A stretch of DNA of 64,000 nt, taken from assembly GCA_021234155.1 (NCBI GenBank), contig JAJEKV010000015.1, positions 10,130,101-10,194,100 on the forward strand, written 5' to 3'. Position 1 is the stretch's first letter. Each line of letters begins with the position of its first letter. Both the position numbers and the translations under genes were made by a program. The stretch comes from Isoetes taiwanensis. Lineage: Eukaryota > Streptophyta > Lycopodiopsida > Isoetales > Isoetaceae. Positions 20,216 to 31,544 of the stretch are shown piece by piece. The notes below the pieces were generated by a model. The model made no database searches and had not been told where the DNA came from. It saw only the letters and a list, made by a program, of their open reading frames with translations.

Positions 20216-23200
20216 GGAAAATAGGGTCAAGCTATACATCATGTGATCGGGCATGCCAATGGCACCGAACGATAGTTTGACTATGCAGTTGCATCAAAAA
20301 GACCATAGCTACCTAGCACACATCGACAGTAGCCGATTGATCAAGCACCTCGATTGCTGAGTACATGTACTAGTGCATTAGGCAAGGAGTGCATTGAGCG
20401 AAAGGTTGATTAGTTGCCGGAACAAGTTGCATTTGGCCCGGTCCCTTGAATAAATTGGATACTATAGGCTCATAAACAAAGTTAAAACCTCGTTTCAAAA
20501 ACTGGCTAGAGTGGCCAAGCTGGGCAAATGCGCCATTTTCCCATCATGCCCCTATGTTCGAAAAGCGAAAAAATTAGAGTTTGGCGCATCCATGCAGTGG
20601 GTGTCCATTTTTTCTTTCCAAGGACATTTTATGGGACATTTGAATGGTGGGATTGGTAGATTGAATGGCTTTGATGGCCCGATATATAAACCCTAATTAA
20701 GTTTGTAGGATTTAGATTTTGCTAGCCTTCTCTACCTCTGAAGTGGTCAAGAGCTTGTGTGCAGGTTCTCTCGAGGGTCCAAAGAGAGAACCCAAGTGAG
20801 AGAACAAAAAAACCCTCCCTAGGCACTAGTTCCAAACTTGCGCCATCGAGATGGCTTGAACAATTTTGACATTGTGCGACCAAGCATGCCAGAAGGCACA
20901 ACATGAAAGTTTGGCCCTCTTGATCATATTAGTTGGTCCGTTTAGTAGAATGGATGCTTTGGACTCGTCCAAACCCAAAAACACATTTTGAACTCCTAGG
21001 GTGGCTGATCTGGAGGAACGTACCATTTCTCCATCATGCTCCTACGTTGAAAAGAGGGGAATTTAGGGGTGCCACATCCATGCGGTAGATGTCCATTCAT
21101 TTTCAGAGACATTTTGTGGGACAAGAGCTACCATTTGAATGTTGGGATTAGCAGATGGAGCAGTTTTATGCCCGATACTTAAACCTTACTAAATCAATAT
21201 CCTTCGATAAAAAATATGGTTTAGATTTTGGCAGCCTTTCCTGCCTCTGAAGTGGTCTAGAGCTTGCGTCCAGGATTTCCTCGAGGGTTCACTGGTTCCA
21301 AAGTTGCCCCATGGCAATGTCTTGTAACAAGCTGGATATCATATGACTAGGCATGTCAGAAGGCAAAACATGACAGTTCAACAACGTAGTTGCATCCAGA
21401 AGGCCAAAGTTACTCTAAGATATATGTTTGAGGAGTCGACGATTGATCAAAAGTCCGGATTGTTGAGTACATGCTATGTTTAGACTAACTCACTATGCAA
21501 GAAGTGAAAGGTCAACTCCTTGCCCGCGGTACGATAGTTTGACTGCGTGGTTGCATCCATAAAAAGAGAGTTACCATATGATACATGTTTTAGGAGTACA
21601 CGATTGATCAAAAGGCTTGGATTATTGAGTACATGCTATGTTTTAGACTAGCGCGCTAGGCACGGAGTTCATTGAGTGAAAGGCCCACTAATTGCCTATA
21701 GCGAGTTGAGTTTGGCTCTGTTTAGTCACAATAGTTGGCCCATAGAATAAATTGGATGCTTTGGACTCATGCATGAATTCAAAATCTCATTTTGAACCCG
21801 CTAGTGTGGGCCTACGTTGAAAAGAAAAAAATTTGTGGGTTTGCACATTCGTGCGGTGGGATTAGTAGATCGAGTGCTTTTGGTGCCCCGATATGTAAAC
21901 CCTACTAAATGGTTCAGATCTTGCATGGGGGGTTTCCTCAAGGGTCAAAGAGAGACCCCAAGAATGGGATCAAAAACTCCCTCCTTATGCACCATTTCAA
22001 AGTTGCCACGTTGCAATGGCTCGTAACAAGCTATGCATCATGGGATCAGGCATGCCAATTTTGCCCTAGAACGCATGTTTGAGGAGTAGACAATCAATCA
22101 AGTACCCCGATTGTCGAGTACATGTGTGTTTAGACTAGTGCATTAGGCAAGGAGTGCATTGAACAAAAGGTCGACTAGTTGCCCAGAGCAAGTTGTGTTT
22201 GGCCATGTTGGTCATAATGGTTGGTGCCCCGATACTTAAACCCTTCTAAATTTGTAGTGTTTAGATTTTGGTAGCCTTCTCTACGTCTGAAGTGGTCGAG
22301 AGCTTGCGTGTAGGGTTTTCTCGAGGGTCCAAAAAGAAACCCCAAGAGAGATAAAAAACCCTCCCTAGGCACCAGTTCCAAACTTGCGTCGTCGAGATGG
22401 CGTGAACAATTTTGATATTGTGCAACCGAGCATGCAAGAAGGCACAACATGAAAGTTTGGCTCTCTTGGTCATAATAATTGGTCCATTTAGTAGAATGGA
22501 TGCTTTGGACTCATGTGGGAAGTAAAAATACATTTTGAACTCCTAGGGTGGCCGAACTGGAGGAACGCAACATTTCTCTATCATGCTTCTACGTCGAAAC
22601 TGGGGGAATTTGGGGGTGGCACATCCATGCAGTGGATATCCATTCTTAGAGACATTTTGTGGGACATGAGCTACCATTTGAACATTGGGATTAGCAGATA
22701 GAGCAGTTTTGTGCCCAATACTTAAACCTTGCTAAATCTGTAGGGTTTAGATTTGAAGGCGTAACTCACTGCCTCACGAAGTGGTCAGTGCGTCGGGTTT
22801 CCTCGAGGTTCAAGAAAGGAGCTCCAATAAAGAGACAAAAATCTCCCACAAGCACACAGTTTTAAAAGTTGCCTCATGGCGATGTCTTGTAACAAGAGGG
22901 ACATCATGTGGCCGGACATGCCATTTGAGCTACCATTGAATGGTTTTGGTGCCATGATACATAAGTTTGTAGGGTTTAGTTTTTGACAGCCTTCCCTGCA
23001 TCTAAAGTGGTCCAAAACTTGCATTCCTTGAGGATCTGAAGAGAGACCCCAAGAGTGGAACAAAAAAAATTCCTCTCCATGCATCAGTTTCAAAGTTGTC
23101 ACGTTGCAATGGCTCATAACAAGCTAAACATCATGTGCGTTTGGGCATATCAAAGGCACAGAATGACAGTTTGATTATGCAGTTGCATCCAAAAGGACAA

Positions 23201-23775
23201 AGTTACACGAGGACACATGTCTAAGGAGTAGACGATTGATCAAATGCCTGGATTACTGAGTATATGATGTAAGACTTATGGATTAGGCAAGGAGTGCATT
23301 AAGTGAGAGGTCGACTAGTTGCCCATAACAAGCTGTATTTGGCTCTGTTGGTCATAATAATTAGTCTCTCAAATAAATTAAATGGTATTGACTCATACCC
23401 AAAGTGAAATCTGCATTTTGAGTTCAATAGAGTGGTTAAGCTAGGGGAATGCCCTATTTTCCTATCGTGCCCCTATGTCTCAGAAAGGAAAAAATTTGGG
23501 GATTGGTACATTTGTCTGTTGGATGTCTATTTCTTATTTCCAAGGATGTTTCTTAGGACATGAGCTACCATTTGAATGGTGGGATTGGCAGATCGAGTGG
23601 TTTTGGTACCTCGATACGTAAACCCTACTAAATCTATAGGGTTTAGGTTTTGGCAGCCTTCCCTACTATTAAAGTGGTCCAGACTTGTTTAGAGTTTCCT
23701 CATGGGTTCATAAAGGGAGCCCAAGAGTGGGACAAGATATCCCTTCACATGCACTGGTTTCAAAGTTGCTACGTG
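20216..23775. repeat. Degenerate tandem (satellite-like) array
   Basis: A complex unit recurs with deletions. One landmark, a 'CGATACTTAAACCCTACTAA ... GGTTTAGATTTTGGCAGCC' junction, is found near 20680, 21172, 21889, 22227, 22714, 22957 and 23609. Another, GATTGATCAA...GAGTACATG...GCAAGGAGTGCATTGA, is near 20336, 21436, 21598, 22093 and 23233. The segment 20680-21172 is especially close to 22227-22714, suggesting a higher-order duplication of about 1.5 kb. Frames on both strands inside the array are repeat shadows and not genes. Confidence 0.85.
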
Positions 23776-24150
23776 ATTTAAAGATTGACATAATGTAAAC
23801 AAGTGCAAACTTCAAAGGAATGTAACTTGCCCAACTTCAAGGTCCAAAGGTAATTTCCTTTCCCTTGTCAGTTACAGAGATGGGCTCCTCTCTCTTTGAT
23901 GCCAAGATTGTGTTTAGTAAGCATAGTACCTGGTAGCGTGTGTAGCTCAATAGGGTGTGGTGCTCGTGATTGTTGTCGCCATTGTCATGTTCTAATTCCC
24001 TGGCTTGCTTTAGCTCATCATACTTTTGAACTCGTTTATCCATGCATCCTCATTATGTACTATGTGCTTTAGTTTGCAATTGCGCCCTTTGCCATGTAGT
24101 TTATCCAAGCTTTGTTCAGGTTGTAGGGACAACATTGCTTCCTTATCAAC
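23776..24150 (-). other. Unidentified minus-strand coding-like fragment
   Basis: Two minus-strand frames (about 24010-24207 and 23837-24043) overlap and could be one broken coding segment. It is rich in charged residues (VQKYDELKQARELEHDNGD), with basic residues and His. No family is recognised. It may be a captured exon or a retroelement gag; this is a guess. Confidence 0.25.
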
Positions 24151-24159
24151 TTTTTTAAT

Positions 24160-24236
24160 GTATGTTGATATGGCAAACTTGCAATCCTCCGCATGTTGAT
24201 ATGGCAATCCTCGGTATGTTGATATGGAAAACTTGC
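24160..24236. repeat. Short tandem repeat, ATGTTGATATGG unit
   Basis: Three copies of ATGTTGATATGGCAA/AAA followed by CTTGC or CCTC, spaced about 25-35 bases apart. Confidence 0.75.
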
Positions 24237-24858
24237 TAAATTGTACGACACGCCAAATTGTCTACAAAATCTTTCAGAAGACAAGGGGACTTGTGTTATG
24301 CATATAAACCATCTGAGTGTATGCTAAGGGATATTTTATTGCCTATTTTGTACTTATAATAAGGGGTATTTATCATTTATTTCACTTGTCTAGTTGTATT
24401 ATAAGGAGTATAATATTCTTATTCTTATTCTTATTATAAGGAGTATAAGGGTATATCAAGCCAGTTTTTTTGCATATGATAAGGAGGTTTTGCCAGACCC
24501 TAGGAACAGACCCTAGGAACACAGATGCCATATCCAAAATATATGTAGATGAATCCCTGGATCAGGAGTGCCCCAATAAGTACCATTTGACTGCAAATGC
24601 CGCTCAATCACCATATCAAGCGGTTGTCTTTGCCGCATGATTGATACAGCAAGGTTTAGACTCACCCGATTATGATGTCCTCGGCGATGTCGGTATGGTT
24701 GGGAACAAACCTGCATCTATCAGTTCTTTTATCCTCCTCCTCCCTATCTTGAGATATGAGATCAGCAAAAGATTGGGATCCACCAACCAAGCTGTAACAA
24801 AGTGCACCGGGGAAGACAAAAGCGGAAAAGCCGGGCTAATGAAATAAAGGCTACATCG
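24237..24858. other. Unassigned; local TTATTC and ATAAGGAGTATA repeats
   Basis: Around 24395-24450 there are repeated ATAAGGAGTATAA and TTCTTA units. No gene was recognised. Confidence 0.35.
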
Positions 24859-25115
24859 TTTGTCACGTGTGATGAAAGTTTGTGTCGCGCATGACAAAAG
24901 TTATTAAACTTTGTCACTGCGAGACAAACTTTTGTCATGTGTAACAAAGAGTGACATGATTTGTCACGGGTGTTAAATTCTAGTTTTTTATCATGATTTT
25001 TTATTTTAAATTTTTGTCACGAGTTGCAAAAAAGATTTACTGTTGTCACAAGTGGCAAACATTAAAATACGTGACAAACTTTTTTGGCGTGACAAATGTG
25101 GTCTTGACAAAAGAC
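24859..25115. repeat. Self-complementary TGTCAC/GTGACA repeat block
   Basis: More than ten copies of TTTGTCACG, GTGACAAA and near variants lie in both orientations over about 250 bases, so the single strand could fold many ways. Clusters of short inverted subterminal motifs are a hallmark of CACTA-type or other DNA transposon ends. No terminus was identified. Confidence 0.6.
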
Positions 25116-26953
25116 CCTTACGCCTTGTATTGCTCTTGATATGATGTTATAGAGCACAATTGGAATTCAAAACATTTTGAATTATCAATTCACTCGATTT
25201 GGAAAAGAGTAGATCGATTTGCCTGCCAATTCGAAGTAGAATGCATTGAATTGCCCCTATCTACGATGATAGAGTGGCGGGCTTTACCGGTATGCTATAT
25301 GCGGCAAAGGGTATGAGATGGGTCAGAGGCCTTGCGAATCATCATATCCATCGATCACCGAGGAATGATGTGTCACGATAGGAACTTATGTCCTGCGCAG
25401 TGTCGGGGTTTAGGGTATTTTAAAGATCTTTTTCCTAGAAAATGTATTTGTCAACTTTGGAGATTAATCTTTCTCCTGGAAATACCAAGACCTCCCGATT
25501 AATTCCATTCGGGAAGTATCTCGAGAATTCATGCACTTTAATATGTTTTCTACGGGGAAAGAGAGAGAGAAAAAAACAATATGGGTTTGTAAGGAAAATG
25601 AGAAAAAAAGAAAAGGAAAAAGAGAAGTCTATAGGAAAAACAAGGATAAGGGAAAAGAAAAAGGATAAAATCAAGGCAGAGCAAACGACAAAGGGAATGG
25701 AAAATGGCCTCGAATGCTTCAACAATGGAGTACTTTTGGGTTACTCTCTCATTGCTATAGTGCATCATTTATAAGTTCTCAGTTTATGCCCAGCAATGCT
25801 GAGCACCATTCCTACTACTAAAGAGGCAACTGCAATTTGTGATTTTAAAATAGAAAGTTACACCAATCAATCGTTTTTGTACTCTAAACCATACGTGTAA
25901 ATTGATACAAAATAAGTTTGTACCCCAAACCATAAAATGCTATCTAGTTACTATGAGGTTCCTCTCATTCACAAAAAATGATAGATCATATGCTATTCGA
26001 TAACCATGAGATTCTCTCCATAAAAGGCTCCTCTTATAAAAGGGATGCTTATTCGACTCACTCCTCAAATCCTCTTCTGTTATTCTCAACTATCAGAATA
26101 TATCAAAAAAAAAAGGAAACTTATACGATAGATGGTTTGTTATTCAATTACCATGGGATTTTCCTCATCTAATTTTTGTGAATTTGGAAGGAAAAAAAAA
26201 AACGAGAATGAAATAGACATCTATTGCAATCTAGTGGTCAAGCCATTGGTTATGGTGGCTAGCAGTCCAAAATCAATTGACTTAACCATTGGGTGAATGA
26301 GAAAAAAATAAAAAAATATTAGGTAAAACAGTTGGTTATGGTGACCCCGGCCCGGACCAAGAACCACTCATTATAATGGGATATGAATTGAAATTGGAGG
26401 ATGCTTAAAATCAAAGATGCAATGAAATTAGGAATCCATGGTTGTCGTCTATATATAGCACACATCTACCCTACAGGCTAAAAAACATAGGGCAAGAATG
26501 CAAGGTTCAACTCGTGCATGTTCTGTACCAATTCTAACAATTCTAATCTTTTGCGGATAGACACAAATTCATTACTAAGCAGGCATTGCATTAACATATT
26601 AGAAGTTAATGTGGAATTTTAACCTCCTGAGTTTGGAACCAAAAGAGAATGATCGGCTTAGTACGGCCTAAAGCCTTGATATAGTTCTTGTATTAGATAA
26701 GAGGAAAGCAACATTCGATGTGGGCATAAGGAGCATGCATAGAGGACAAACTATACAAAAGGGATAAAAGCAATAAGAAAATAAGATATGCTCACCTTTA
26801 GCGATCTTGGACATGAAAAACACTTCAAATGTTCTTCTAACGATGAAGGAGCACAAAAGGGAGGAGCAATAAAACAACCACCTTGTACCTTTTAGGTCCT
26901 AATATTTGAAAATTACATGCAAAAAAAGCTTGCATGCACGATGTACAAGCACG
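25116..26953. other. AT-rich sequence, nothing recognised
   Basis: There is a purine-rich tract (GAGAAAAAG-like) at 25555-25690 that gives artefactual open frames on both strands. No family motifs were found. Confidence 0.35.
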
Positions 26954-27072
26954 ATGGAGCTTAAAAAACGGTCTTTTTATAGAGCTATCATATCAGGAAT
27001 CACTGCTACATGCCATGTAAAAGAGAATTCTGATATGATAGCTCTATAAAAAGACTATTTTATAAGCTCATG
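26954..27072. mobile_element. Near-perfect hairpin (MITE-like or small-RNA-precursor-like)
   Basis: The arm 26971-27001 (GTCTTTTTATAGAGCTATCA...) is matched by 27025-27055 in reverse complement at 29 of 31 positions. Pairing continues outward less perfectly (GAGCTTA...AAAA) to about 26954 and 27072. The loop is about 23 bases. It may be a tiny foldback transposon or a hairpin RNA precursor. Confidence 0.8.
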
Positions 27073-28400
27073 CATGACCATCAAAGAAACTACTAGAATA
27101 TCTATGTAATCCTTTACAAGGTCGTCACTTTCCATATCCTTCTTCTTCATGAAGATGAATCTCAATGTCCTTGATCTGATGCCTACTCTGAGCTTACATA
27201 TATTTCCATGAGCTCTGTTGTTGTGTGTGCAGTGTTTATGTTTGCTGGCTTGCAAGGTTAGGTGGATCCTAAGTTGCAGCCTAGTTTTGTCATGTTCCAT
27301 CCCTAAGATTTTCCAAGGTTCATTGTCTCGAAGAGATATCGCAAGATTTTTTCCATCTCGTTGGCTCGTGTCTAGTTTTTGTTGTGACGAGTTTTATTTG
27401 AGTATGTAAAGTCAATATGGTACAAGAGTACCACAAAAAACAATGGTACTGTCGCTTAAAACATGTCCATATCTAGAGTACAACTAAAAATAATTGTACC
27501 ATCCCATTACCAATGTCATCGAAACATTTCCATACTTATCAAATGATATTGAATTTGAATTGAATTGAATGGATTTTAATGTTAATAATGGCTCGAGGCC
27601 CTATGACTGGAGGACAAGGTTTGAGCTCGGCTCCTAACACCCATTAACAAATTTACACATATCAGGGCAACTAATTTAGTCACAGAACCTGGTAGTTTTT
27701 GAGTGATTACTGTCTGCATATATTTCTTATCCAATGCTCTCCTTTGGGTTCTAGGTACATCTTCAGTTTGATATCTGGTTGTCTTTGTATCCATGCTTTT
27801 AGTATTCTCTTCTATAAGTCACCTTTGTCCCCATTTAGTATTCTATTTTCCACCTCCTCCCACAGGTCACATCCTAGCTTAGTTGCCCTCTTTTGAAGTT
27901 TCAACATCCTGCCTTCCTTCTCTTCCCTTGCCATCTCTATTGATGCCGCTATGGCTTGCCTTACCAGTTTGTTTCTCGACTCTTATACCATATTTCTGCT
28001 CAGAAATGATATATTATCAATACGTTATGTCTAAAGTGATGCCATTTTTTTCAATAAGTTTAACCATTGGAGACAGCAAACAAGTACATTTCCACAAACC
28101 ATTGAAATCTTGAATACAAAAACATATACGTGAAAATATCAAATACATGCACAAATTGAAAACCCACAGCTAGATTTCATGACCGTACAAAAGCGTAACA
28201 AGCCTCCCTTGCCAACAACATTCTCATTTAACAAGCATCAGTTTCAAAACAATAATCCATAGTAACAAAGTCCTAAAGCAGGCAAGTTTTGTGGTCAATC
28301 CAAATTTCGAAGCAGTCAAGGCTTGTGTGTGGAATAGAGATGATTGGCAAAAAATATAGGAAAACTAACACAGCTATTGTGAAAGTTCCTATCACTCATG
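27073..28400. other. Unassigned AT-rich sequence
   Basis: No frame longer than about 80 codons and no recognised repeat. Confidence 0.35.
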
Positions 28401-28472
28401 GGTTCTATGGTCTAGTGATTAAGAGACTAAGGTTTGACTCCAATAGTTTGAGTTCAAATCTCTATAGGACCT
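28401..28472 (+). pseudogene. tRNA-Gln-like copy A
   Basis: It is 72 bases long. The acceptor stem (GGTTCTA with TAGGACC) pairs fully with one G-U. The D-arm (GGTCTAGTGATTAAGA) is good, and the T-loop/box B GTTCAAATC is intact. The anticodon triplet TTG is kept, but the anticodon stem no longer pairs. It resembles plant nuclear tRNA-Gln(UUG). Confidence 0.75.
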
Positions 28473-28553
28473 CATTGAATTGTAGAAAAATGAAAGCGCT
28501 TGATGTTTTGTGAACAAACCATGTTAGTATGAATGCTCTTTTACATTCTTATG

Positions 28554-28625
28554 GGTTCTAAGATCTAATAGTTAGGACATTGGACTTTGAATTGAATAGC
28601 TCAAGTTCAAATCTCGATAGCACCT
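28554..28625 (+). pseudogene. tRNA-Gln-like copy B
   Basis: It has 72 bases, anticodon loop CTTTGAA (anticodon UUG) and box B GTTCAAATC. The acceptor stem pairs at 6 of 7 positions, and the anticodon stem has one mismatch. It is among the most tRNA-like copies. Confidence 0.75.
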
Positions 28626-28821
28626 CCTGCGAATAGCTTGTATAGACAATATTTAGAACAAAGTCGAGTTGGTAATTTGAACATGGCTTGCATGCTCCAG
28701 TTTGGACCATGAGGTCCTTGCATGCTTCTTAGATAAATTTGGAGCATGAGATCGTCTATGATTATGCTTGATATGCAAGGTCGCTGCATATTTCTCAATA
28801 AACGTAGCAGGTTGACATGTT

Positions 28822-28833
28822 TGGTATCAGAGC
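28822..28833 (+). promoter_or_regulatory. Primer-binding-site-like sequence for initiator tRNA-Met
   Basis: TGGTATCAGAGC is the standard primer-binding site of plant copia and other LTR elements. It lies four bases after GGTTGACA, which could be an LTR end. The other two units of the array have changed versions here. Confidence 0.5.
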
Positions 28834-29050
28834 TCAAATCGATGACTACATTAAATCTAAAATTGAGTTAATAATAAAGGGGTTCATTTGTTTCTTGCAA
28901 AAACACATGCGTAGGTGATCTACATAGCATCAAGAGGCTCATTCATTTTTTGCAAACACATGCATGGATGATTCTATGTGGCACTGGGTATCTTGGAAAA
29001 AGGGGTCAATGACTTCTGTAGTTATTGTGAATCTTTTTATCATTTCTCGT

Positions 29051-29126
29051 GGGTCATGGTCTAGTGATTAGGGTATTGGACTCTAAATCCGATAGCTTGA
29101 GTTCAAATCTCTATAGGATAGGACCT
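29051..29126 (+). pseudogene. tRNA-Gln-like copy C, anticodon changed to CTA
   Basis: A paired stem TTGGA/TCC-A frames the loop CTCTAAA, so the triplet in the anticodon position is CTA instead of TTG. Box B GTTCAAATC is intact. A five-base repeat (AGGAT) disrupts the 3' acceptor side. Confidence 0.65.
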
Positions 29127-29506
29127 GCTTCGGGTAGCTTGTGTAGAAATTTAAAAAAAAGTCAAGTTGGTGATTTGCACGGGCTTGCATGCTTTTGAAA
29201 AATGCCTGAGGACTTTGAAATCTGACATTCTTGGATCGTAAGGTCCTTGCATGCTTCTTAAGTAAATCTGGAGCATGAGGTCATCTATGATTATGCTTGA
29301 CATGCGATGTCCTTTCTTGCTTCTCAAATAAACATAGCAGGTTGACATGCTGTATATGGTACTGCAACTCAATTCGATGACTATGTTATATCTAAAATTG
29401 AGTTAATAATAAAAGGGTCTCACTTGATTCTTATATGCATAGACGAATCTACGTGGACGGCCAATGACTTCGCACAGAACTATTGTCAATGTTTCTATCA
29501 CTTCCC

Positions 29507-29578
29507 GTGAGTATAGTCTAGTTATTAAGACATTGGATTTTGAATCCAATAGCTCGAGTTCAACCCTTGATAGGATCT
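29507..29578 (+). pseudogene. tRNA-Gln-like copy D
   Basis: A perfect anticodon stem (TTGGA/TCCAA) surrounds TTTTGAA, anticodon UUG. Box B GTTCAACCC still fits the consensus. The acceptor stem is lost. Confidence 0.7.
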
Positions 29579-29642
29579 CATTCGATTGTAGAAAAATGAT
29601 TAGAGCTCAATGACTTGTGTATAAAGCATATTAATGTAACTG

Positions 29643-29714
29643 CAATTTTTGGTCTAGTGGTTAGAACATTGGACTTTGAATCTAATAGTCCAAGTTCAAA
29701 TCTCGATCAAACCT
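29643..29714 (+). pseudogene. tRNA-Gln-like copy E
   Basis: GGTCTAGTGGTTAGAACATT and CTTTGAA are close to tRNA-Gln(UUG), and box B GTTCAAATC is intact. The 5' acceptor strand is lost. Confidence 0.7.
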
Positions 29715-30115
29715 CCTTCGAGTAGCTTGTGTAGATAAGTTTTAGAAATTGTTGAGTTGATAATTTACACAGGCTTGCATAGATAAATTTTAGAAAAAAT
29801 TGAGTTGGTAATTTACGTAGGCTTGCAACCTTTTTAAAAGTACTTGAAAAATAAGATGATCCTATGCTCATGCCCGAGGTCTTTGAAATTCGAGACTCCC
29901 CTATGCGTATGCTTGGAGCATGAGATCCTTGCATGCTTCTCAAGTAAGTTTGGATCACGAGATCATTTATGATTATGCTTGACAGATGAGGTTCTTGCTT
30001 GCTTTCTCAAGTAAACATAGTAGGTTGATGTGTTGTATATGATACCGCAACTGAATTCAATGACTACATTATATCTAAAATTGAGTTAATAATAAAAGGT
30101 TCTCGCTTGTTCTGT

Positions 30116-31544
30116 TATGAACATATAGGGCGACAAGACCAATAACCAATTTAATTACTAGGTAAGGAATTGGCTAAATGACATGATGACATGGCATCAC
30201 CTTATTGGAAGGTAAACTAAAAGAGTACCAGCTTTGCCGGGTAACGCCACAAGATGGCCTATTAGGATCCTTCGATGAGGAGAGGTCTTAACTCTATAAC
30301 CTGATTGTGCCATCTTTTGACTATCCTGCTACCCAAAGAGACTCCAAATCGCTCCCCTTCCAAAGTGGGATTATAAGAAGAGCTTTTCCGTACGGGAGGC
30401 AATTCTTTCCAGAAGCTCTTCCTATTGCATTTCATCTTCAAGCAGATATTACTGTAGAGCTTCTGTGGCTCTTTTGTAATCGGGTGGGGAGTCCGACTCT
30501 CGAGGAAGTGGCTGCATAAATGCCGATGCGGTATTTGATAGTGGTGTGCCAATGTTTCCATTGCACGTAGCCCCGAAAGTTAAAGGTTGAGGTGGAAGAA
30601 AGTGAGATGATAATAAGAATCTTTAACCAAGTCTGTGTGTGGGCGCTACTCCCAAACGGAACAAACTGCCTAGGGATAAATCGAGACCTTCTGAATGTAG
30701 CCTGCTTTCTACTATTAAGTAAAGACTACGCTCAAGAATGTAATTTTTGGAAGATTATTCTAAATTAATTTGAGTACACCATTGTTTTACTTTTTTAAAA
30801 AGTGTTACTACAAGGTAGTACATAAAAGCCAACATGGTGTGAAGATTAATGTTTGATGTTGGTTAAGCTGGGCTTAATGGAATCCAACATGTACTAATAA
30901 CATTTTACAAAAATAAATTTGTCGCTCCATTACAGGGCAATGGAGTCTTTCAAATAAGCCAAGGGTCCTCATACTAGACTATTCAAGAATGATGGTCCTA
31001 GGATAGTATAGAATGGAAAATTTCACATATGCATAAAGGAAAAAGAAAGTTAAAATGATTCAATATTTCTGGGACAATAGAATCATTACTAAGCAAGCCT
31101 TTGAAAAGTTATATATGTTGAGATGGGCATGTCTCTAGGAATTTGAGCCTAACTTTAATGATAAGAAAGCCCCAAGAATGTGCACTTCAAGCAGGGCTTG
31201 GAAGTAAGTATTAGTGCACCTCAAACAGGGTTTGGGCATTAATGCACAATTTCAATTGGGTTTTTACTTCAAGCAAGGCTTGAAAGTGAACGTCCATTCC
31301 TTGTCGGACTTTAAGGTGTATTTCACATGTTAAATGCACACCTATAGATTAGGCATTGAGGCAAATTCCTATAGGCTTGGGAATAGAGGTGCATTTTCTA
31401 CATGACTTGAAACAAGGATAGAACCTTAACAACCATGACTATTTAGCTACATTGTGGTGCACAGGGATTTCTCCTCCTCTAGTAGGATGTAAAAACTACT
31501 AATAAGGTTGAAAGAGCAAACTACCTTGGGTGTTTTCTGTTATA
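30116..31544. other. Unassigned; local hairpin and degenerate repeats
   Basis: Overlapping frames on both strands (about 30262-30561) show no recognised domain. An inverted repeat AAGAGCTT...AAGCTCTT (about 30378-30422) surrounds the palindrome CCGTACGG. At 31180-31300 there are three imperfect copies of a CACTTCAAGCAGGGCTTGGA motif. Confidence 0.35.

Larger units (their letters stand above)
28401..30115 (+). repeat. Array of tRNA-Gln-like units
   Basis: Three repeated units start at about 28401, 29051 and 29507. Each has a head of one or two tRNA-Gln-like sequences and a body that recurs in all three. Shared blocks in the body include the 'AGCTTGTGTAGA' start, GTTGGTAATTT, GGCTTGCATGCTT, GGTCCTTGCATGCTTCT, TGATTATGCTTGACATG, AGCAGGTTGACATG and ATCTAAAATTGAGTTAATAA. 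Units 1 and 3 have a doubled tRNA head (136-153 bases apart) and unit 2 a single head. This is a tandem array of a tRNA-derived repeat. Confidence 0.85.

Noticed and set aside
22175-22533. Overlapping minus-strand ORFs of about 90 codons
   Set aside because: They arise from the repeated unit of the satellite-like array and recur at the matching place near 20722-21026.
25435-25774. Overlapping ORFs on both strands
   Set aside because: A purine-rich low-complexity tract lacks stops by composition.
26225-26290. TCTAGTGGTCAAGCCATTGG as the box A of another tRNA-like element
   Set aside because: No box B follows at the right distance.
28401-29714. Five functional tRNA-Gln genes
   Set aside because: Each copy has at least one damaged stem, and they sit within larger repeats.
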